Below are positions 58,416 through 64,000 of a stretch of 64,000 nucleotides of DNA, in pieces; position 1 is the first letter of the stretch, and each line of letters opens with the position of its first letter. Made by a program: the position numbers and the translations under genes. The stretch covers positions 312,250-376,249 of the forward strand of contig JAODUO010000433.1 in assembly GCA_025642075.2 (NCBI GenBank), written 5' to 3'. The notes beneath the pieces were generated by a model, which was not told the DNA's origin, did not search any database, and saw only the letters and a list, made by a program, of their open reading frames with translations. This stretch comes from Ridgeia piscesae. Taxonomy: Eukaryota > Annelida > Polychaeta > Sabellida > Siboglinidae.

Positions 58416-60589
58416 CATATTATATTGTATATATAATTGTGATTACTTTGTGTATACTGTTGTGTAGTTCAATATATAAGTATGAAATTATTCAGTTAGC
58501 CTTCAGTCAGAGTAATATCACTATTCATTTACTTAAAGTTGTGCCCGCTTTTATCTGCTCGGACGTAGCATTGGTGACATACATCACGTCACGTCCGGGC
58601 CGAGTTTCCTTAAAACGCATGCAACACAGGCACGTTTCTTAAAAATTGGGAAATAACAACCCTATTGAAATACTTATTATACTTCTAACGGGAACTATGT
58701 TAGTAACAACGGATAATCCTGGCCCGATCTGTCGCGGTCCCCGATTGGTAGATTCGTGCCAAATCTGGACCCAGCAGAATTTGGGATCGCGACACCGGTA
58801 TTGGCCGTATTATGATTTAGGATGTGACAACTGTTTCTATGCAAGTTTCATCTAAACACTGAACTCTGTTGTGCCCTGTAGTTTACCCTGCTACTATTGT
58901 GGTTTGGTTCAAGCATAACCTACAATCTGGTATCTGGGTACTGGCAACGTACTAACCTTCTTGCGATCTGATTTCTCAATCTCGGCGCGCTTGAATGCCT
59001 TGTGTTGCTTTGACGCTTGACCTTGGGCTAAGGTCTATTGTCTGCTAACTATGGTTGGTGTCTCAATATATCTCGCTCCATGTAATACTAGTTCTATTGT
59101 TACATCATGTAGGTGTCAACTATACCACACTAAACATGATCGCGTCGTCAGTGTATGGATTTTGGTGCAAAGTACAAACGGTTACACAAGAAAGCCTGGT
59201 TTTAGGTGAAGCAACAGGCATGATGGTTATGAAAAAAATGGAAACAAATGTTCTTAAATATCTTCCATAATTAAAACCTAAAGTTAGATGAGTTGGCTAT
59301 AACAAAGTGTATGTTTTGCTGGTAGCGTTGATTTAATCAAAAATGAATATATACACTATTACAATTGTAAGAATAGTGAATCCATCATTATTACATTCGT
59401 GCTGTCGGGGTATAAAATATGTGTACATTTAATACACTGTGTTGGTTCAACACTACGTTTGGCTAAAGTGAGCGTTATGATTCTCAAACCAATCAAATGT
59501 AAGGGCCTGCAAGTCGAAAGAGGCTAGTTGGGGAGGTCCATATACTCCATGTTAACGTATAGGACTTTGTTTTGTTTTGGTCGTAATAATCGATAAGTTC
59601 CAAAATAGCGTATTTCAGTTATATTGTCCGAAGGATTATTACGAGCAGAAGCAATGGAACACTTTGCCCGTACAATGATCGAAAAATAATCGATTAGGTT
59701 GTGCTGGGAGTCTTTGTTTGGGGATCTACTTTAATAAGCATTTAGTCACTGTTGGCAACGTACGTGTTATGATTATGTGCATTTGACAACTCAGATATAA
59801 GTGCTTATCAAATCACAACGTACAGCATTAAAAGCAAAACCGTAAAGACATACAGCCTAGCATCTGTCGATTATCTGACACGTGAATCGTTATGTGCCAT
59901 GATATTGTAACTTAAATTAAATGGACATTTAGATAAAAACGAAACCCAGATATTTATGAACTGATTCTTCATCGGGCTACAATGTCTATCGTTAGAAATT
60001 TTATTGTGTAGTCAAATAGTCCAGTCCCAATAAGCTCCAGTCGCGCGGAGTCACGCCATGTATCGAGACCCACTTGCAGGCCCTATTACTTACTTATGCC
60101 TGTTTGCTCGCTGGGAGCATAGGCCATCGACCAAGGAACGAATGTATTACTTAGTGATTTCATAAAACAGAGTCATAAAGGAATTAGGAAACATGTTCTA
60201 CGTACAAAAATAAGATTAGTCAATAAAAGTTGCCATGAATTTTTATAAGACTGAGACAAATACATTTAGTAGACTATAGAAATAGTGTACATGTGTACAC
60301 TATTGCTTCAGTATTTTAACATTGACCATTGCCATAGAGGTGTCAATAGCTTGCTGTATCGTACTGTCGTTCCACCTCGGATTTGGACAGTATGATATTA
60401 ATTAATGAGTACGCAACTGTTTATGAAACGTAACAATAAACACATACTTTAAGTTGATTACTACGTATTTTAAATAATACATCGTCACGGAGAAGAGAAA
60501 TAAAACAATCCAAACGCTTTGTGCCTTATTCGCAGTGAGGTTGTATGCTTCCTAGAGAAAATGAGATAGTGTTTGAATGTAAAAACAAA
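58413..60589. other. No gene seen
   Basis: No supported coding frame. Short open frames at 58646-58855 and 59055-59270 show no domain. Confidence 0.45.
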
Positions 60590-60745
60590 ACAATGTGTGT
60601 ACGAGCAGCATTCGCACATTCGGCTGGATGCTTCCCAGAGAAGTTGAGATGGTGTTTGATTGAACAGGTCTGCCAGGGATGTAAAATGTAAAGCACTTTG
60701 AGCAGTCCTGGGGATGGATAATGCTATATAAGAACTTTCCTGATT
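60590..60745 (+). mobile_element. SINE copy (3' part)
   Basis: GTGTACGAGCAGCATTCGCA, GGCTGGATGCTTCCCAGAGA, TGAACAGGTCTGCCAGGGAT, AAAGCACTTTGAGCAGTCCT and CTATATAAGAACTTTCC align with the 55.7-kb copy. It ends about 40 bp before the head of the next copy. Confidence 0.7.
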
Positions 60746-60782
60746 TAAGTTATGCTTCAGCCTTATTGTTAAAATTATCTTT

Positions 60783-61095
60783 CGAAGCCTGCACAGTGGC
60801 TAGGTTGCTAGAGCTTCAGACTCTGGACTAAGAGAACTCGGGTTCGAATCCTATGCTGCCGTGTCGAACATTGGGCAAGTTCGTTCATTCTACATTGTTC
60901 CAGTTCAGTTAACTGTATGAATGAGTAACTGGCTATAGACAGTGGTGGATATATGTGTACGAATAGTTTTCGGCCATTATCTGTTGGCTGGATGCTTCCC
61001 GTAGAAGCCGGGATGGTGTTCGATTAAATACGTGTGCAGTGAAGTCAAGCGTAAAGCTCCTAGATCAGCCCAACGTCACTAAAGGAAAGTAAACT
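60783..61095 (+). mobile_element. tRNA-derived SINE, near full length
   Basis: The head looks like a tRNA with an A box (GTGGCTAGGTTGCTAGAGC) and a perfect B box (GGTTCGAATCC, 60841-60851), 5' to the shared SINE body (AATGAGTAACTGGCTATAGA, GGCTGGATGCTTCCC, GTAAAGCTCCT). It shows that the other copies are 5' truncated members of a tRNA-headed family transcribed by Pol III. Confidence 0.75.
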
Positions 61096-61197
61096 TTGTA
61101 ACATTGCGGTTCTGACACTAGTGCACTGCAGGAGGGCCGAAATTCAGCCTCACACACAGCACAAATTCCACCCGCTCTTTTGAATCAATGACACCAC

Positions 61198-61550
61198 CAC
61201 TGCGTTTGTTGGGGAGCTTAGATCGTCGACGGGGGCTGCGTTTGTTGGAGAACTTAGAACGTCGACGGGGCTGCGTTTGTTGGGGAGCTTAGAGCGTCGA
61301 CGGGGGCTGCGTTTGTTGGAGAGTTTAAAGCGTCGACGAGGGCTGAGTTTGTTGGAGAGCTTAGAGCGTCGACGACGGCTGCGTTTGTTGAAGAATTTAG
61401 AGCGTCGGCTGGGCTGGCGTTCATTGGAGAGTTTAGAGCGTCGACGTGGGCTGCGTTTATTGGAGAGCTTAGAGCGTCGACGGGGGCTGCGTTTGTTGGA
61501 GAGCTTAGAGCGTCGACGGGGGTTGGCATTGATTGCAGAGCTTAGATCGC
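61198..61550. repeat. 36-bp minisatellite, about 9-10 copies
   Basis: Units of GAGCTTAGAGCGTCGACGGG plus GGCTGCGTTTGTTGGA. Since 36 is a multiple of 3, several frames stay open on both strands (for example a minus-strand RRRSKLSNKRSP repeat at 61150-61563). No flanking gene structure supports translation. Confidence 0.9.
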
Positions 61551-61794
61551 ATCGATTCTGCAATGCATGACAATCAATTTACGCTTTTAAATGCTCGAAC
61601 ATTTTGCCCCTCCCCCATCTCCCCGTCCGACACCCAACGAATACGTATATTTGCGTTGGCAACTATGCACCAGAGGGATTCCGGCAATACTGCCACCGCT
61701 GGTTTGAAAGAATGATCCCGTGGATCGATAAAAAGTTTATTTGAAGCTAGTACAGAAGAATGCATACACATAATGATCAACGAAATAAAATGTG

Positions 61795-61809
61795 TTTATT
61801 TAATTTATT
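61795..61809 (-). terminator. Candidate polyadenylation signals of gene B
   Basis: Two AATAAA hexamers on the minus strand (61800-61795 and 61809-61804), about 285 bp past the gene B stop codon. Confidence 0.4.
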
Positions 61810-62089
61810 GTATTGTACGTATTCGGCCAACTCGAAACACTGCTACGAATTCTTGTAGTTTTCACAGACGCTCCCGTCTCTCACCTCTTATCGTTTACTG
61901 TTTACACAATTAACTTGGCTCAAAGGCCAAACCGATCTGGACGATTCGACGAGTAACGGCAATGAAGGATCTGTGCATGCATTCTTAGGCTGTTTTTCGT
62001 CGTCGTTTTTCTCTGTCATGTCTTTCACTATTGAGCTATTGTACGTGTTGCGCAAACGTGCCATGCATCTTCGCGGTGTACATCTGTCA

Positions 62090-63661
62090 TTAGAACCCAA
62101 GGAAGGCGAATATGCCAGGCTCTTCTTCCTCCACGATCTCCTCCTGAGCCAACCTGGCCTGTTCGGCCAATAGGCGCTGTTGCTCCTTTTCTAGTTCCTC
62201 GTCGCGCCTCTTTTTCACGTAAAGCGCCATTATTCCGGCGCCGACCATGACTAACAGGAAGAGGATAACGACACTAACAATACTTGATGATCCAGATGTT
62301 TCCTCTTCACGATATTCGATCTTCTCTCTGCTCGTGCAAGTGTCGCCCGTGTAACCAATGGTGCACTTACACACGAATAAGTTCCTGTTAATCTTAAGCA
62401 ATTGCTTGTTCGTATTGTACAGACACGTACCGCCATTCTTGCACGGATTGGCCATGCACGGGTTGTAGCCGCAATCGATCTTCTCACAGTGGGCGCCGCA
62501 GTGCGTTGCTGGGCAGTCACAGCGTGTAGTGCCGTCGGTAGCTACGTACTGGGCCTCGCCGCCGTTTTTGCACGGATTGGCCTTCTCGCAGTGGGCGCCG
62601 AAATGGCTGCGACGACAGACGCAGCGGACGGGGTTGGCGGCACCAGGGTACAAGCAAGTTCCGCCGTTCTGACACGGGTTGGGTATCTCACAATCGAGAC
62701 CGCAGTGAGACTTCGGACATTGACAGAAGGGGTGTTCTGAGTCAGCTAAATTTATGCATTTGCCACCGTTCTTGCAGTCTGACCTGGCTTTCTCACAATG
62801 GTGGCCGCAATATGCGCTAGGACACATACAGGTGTAATTGTTCCTGGCAGGTTCGTATATGCATGTGCCGCCATTCAAACAAGGATTATCGCATATTCGA
62901 CTGTCATTGTATGGTCGAATCAACAGTTTTGTTTGTCTCATGACTACATGTACATGGTTCGCATGCAACCACATATGTGCGTTATGAATCGAGTAGTTAG
63001 ACACGTGGACGTTATCTCCAAACACATACATTAGCGTGCACTCATCGGTATTGGAAAACCACCATTTCATGTAACCAAATTTCTCTTGGCAAGATGGATT
63101 TCCGGTAGAGAATCGGTTGCCATTCATATAATTCAGCATGCCAGGAGTTGCGGCCTCCACGTCAAATTCTTTGCCTATATGCATTGTGTATCCACCCATT
63201 TCGCTTGACAAGCTGAACTGTTTTGCCGACAAACCGATCTTTAGACCACCATAAGATATGCCTTCAACTCGTATTTCACCGTTTTGCTTGGGGTAGTTGG
63301 TCGTGATCTGATGAACAATTTCGTTCCCCAGGTAAAATTCTGAATCACGTCCAAATTGGTCCCCGAAGCCAACTTTGTATGCTCGGAACGTCCTGTTAAA
63401 GGTTGTGTAGTTGTTCATCAGAGTTCTGCGCGCCATCACTGTCCACCCGTAACCGAAGTTTGAAATTTGCTCGCACGACACTTGTATAGTCTTTGCCAGT
63501 GCACGAATACCAGGATAGACTGTGTGTGGCCCGTCTCGCCCAGTTGATATCATGTAGCAATGCAGATCGATACAGTCTTTCGGTTTGCAATTATTCAGGC
63601 ATCGCGTGACACTGCACTGTGCCAGCAGCAAAACAGCGGCGATAATGTTCTTGTCTGTCAT
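62090..63661 (-). CDS. Fibrinogen-related / EGF-like single-pass membrane protein B (523 aa, intronless)
   Basis: A paralogue of gene A in opposite orientation, with colinear layout. It has a signal peptide (1-21, NIIAAVLLLAQC), LNNCKPKDC at the mature start as in A, a fibrinogen-related domain (about 25-252; GYGWTVMARRT, DSEFYLGNEIVHQITT, GEIRVEGISYGG, NGNRFSTGN, WWF), EGF-like repeats (about 257-442; CDNPCLNGGTC, DCKNGGKC, NPCQNGGTC, NPCKNGG, NPCKNGGTC), a transmembrane helix (about 461-482) and a tail with a charged helix ELEKEQQRLLAEQARLAQEE, ending EEEEPGIFAFLGF. The GWTV and FYLGNE motifs are closer to canonical fibrinogen domains than in A. It is moderately diverged from A, more so in the fibrinogen domain than in the EGF and tail regions. 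Function unknown; a recognition receptor is inferred only from domain content. Confidence 0.92.
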   Translation of the reverse strand: MTDKNIIAAVLLLAQCSVTRCLNNCKPKDCIDLHCYMISTGRDGPHTVYPGIRALAKTIQVSCEQISNFGYGWTVMARRTLMNNYTTFNRTFRAYKVGFGDQFGRDSEFYLGNEIVHQITTNYPKQNGEIRVEGISYGGLKIGLSAKQFSLSSEMGGYTMHIGKEFDVEAATPGMLNYMNGNRFSTGNPSCQEKFGYMKWWFSNTDECTLMYVFGDNVHVSNYSIHNAHMWLHANHVHVVMRQTKLLIRPYNDSRICDNPCLNGGTCIYEPARNNYTCMCPSAYCGHHCEKARSDCKNGGKCINLADSEHPFCQCPKSHCGLDCEIPNPCQNGGTCLYPGAANPVRCVCRRSHFGAHCEKANPCKNGGEAQYVATDGTTRCDCPATHCGAHCEKIDCGYNPCMANPCKNGGTCLYNTNKQLLKINRNLFVCKCTIGYTGDTCTSREKIEYREEETSGSSSIVSVVILFLLVMVGAGIMALYVKKRRDEELEKEQQRLLAEQARLAQEEIVEEEEPGIFAFLGF

Positions 63662-63908
63662 TGGTACGCTTTAGTGAAAGCAACACTCACGACTTCTCTT
63701 GTTGTTTACGTGCTACACAAAAACAAAGACGTGTCATTTCTTGCGTAGTTTACGCACAACTGGTAATTTGTCTAGTCCAGCAGCTTAAAGTCTGTTTAGC
63801 CGCAATCTCTGGTTACAATATACGACGGCGGGGTAGCCATTTCAAACGCAATATAGCTGACTTTGTCTGACCCTCACGTTCGCTATACGTAAAATGTCGG
63901 CCGTCAAA
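63662..63908 (-). promoter_or_regulatory. Conserved upstream region of FReD-EGF gene B
   Basis: Homologous to 51853-52292 of gene A: CAAGAAATGACACGTCTTTG at about 63726-63745 and GTATATTGTAACCAGAGAT at about 63806-63824 (read on the minus strand). It lacks the 220-bp insert of A. Homology stops near 63908. Confidence 0.5.
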
Positions 63909-64000
63909 ACAAAATCCCCTACTTCTTATGAATCATGCTACCTAGGCCTATACATACAGACCTGTATGTAGAAAGTAATGTCAAAGTAATTAAATATTTT

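Noticed and set aside
58174..58642. Three long Cys-Val-Cys open frames
   Set aside because: Frames through the GT/TA microsatellite; no other coding evidence.
60783..60856. A tRNA gene
   Set aside because: A and B boxes are present, but the cloverleaf is not convincing and the segment is fused to a SINE body shared with other copies.
62251..62740. Open frames overlapping gene B in other frames
   Set aside because: Shadows of the EGF-repeat coding sequence.

Overview
This is a eukaryotic, AT-rich genomic window. It has split genes with canonical GT/AG introns, abundant TA, GT, GTAT and CCAA microsatellites, long minisatellites, foldback DNA elements, LINE fragments and a tRNA-derived SINE family. 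It reads as a marine-invertebrate type metazoan; a lophotrochozoan such as a mollusc is my guess and is not proven by the sequence.

Region 1 (1-24308, + strand) holds one SLAIN-family gene encoding a microtubule plus-end protein. Nine exons join in frame into a 558-residue protein, from the N-terminal coiled coil to the family C-terminus GDSWKDGCY. Its introns carry a Tigger/pogo-like element with a second element nested in it, a palindromic foldback, an old SINE copy, and a 49-bp minisatellite of about 18 copies. Region 2 (24309-30457) has no gene I can support, only two candidate short inverted-repeat elements.

Region 3 (30458-42667, - strand) is one gene of the lysosomal alpha-galactosidase A / alpha-N-acetylgalactosaminidase family (GH27). 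Exon 4 and exon 5 are each present twice, with identical lengths and phases (95/95 and 162/162 nt). The two exon-4 versions encode CEYPLY and CSWPAY. These are the same E/L and S/A pairs that set Gal versus GalNAc specificity in the two human enzymes. The gene therefore looks able to switch substrate specificity by mutually exclusive splicing, and this is the most interesting observation in the window. Just upstream of exon 2, an 87-bp array of about 24 units repeats the exon-2 splice acceptor and the first 22 exon bases. Exon 2 itself is one base short, which breaks the frame.

Region 4 (42668-51850) is a mobile-element graveyard: nested hAT-like elements, a LINE reverse transcriptase split by a foldback insertion, a second LINE fragment lacking its catalytic motif, and a strong inverted repeat at 48.3-48.6 kb.

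Region 5 (51853-63908) has two intronless, convergent paralogues at 52293-53834 (+) and 62090-63661 (-). Each encodes a secreted-side fibrinogen-related domain, about five EGF-like repeats, one transmembrane helix and a short acidic tail ending in a conserved G-[LI]-F-x-x-L-G-F motif. Their upstream sequences are also homologous, so promoter and gene were duplicated together. Between them lie three SINE copies, a LINE fragment, microsatellites and a 36-bp minisatellite.
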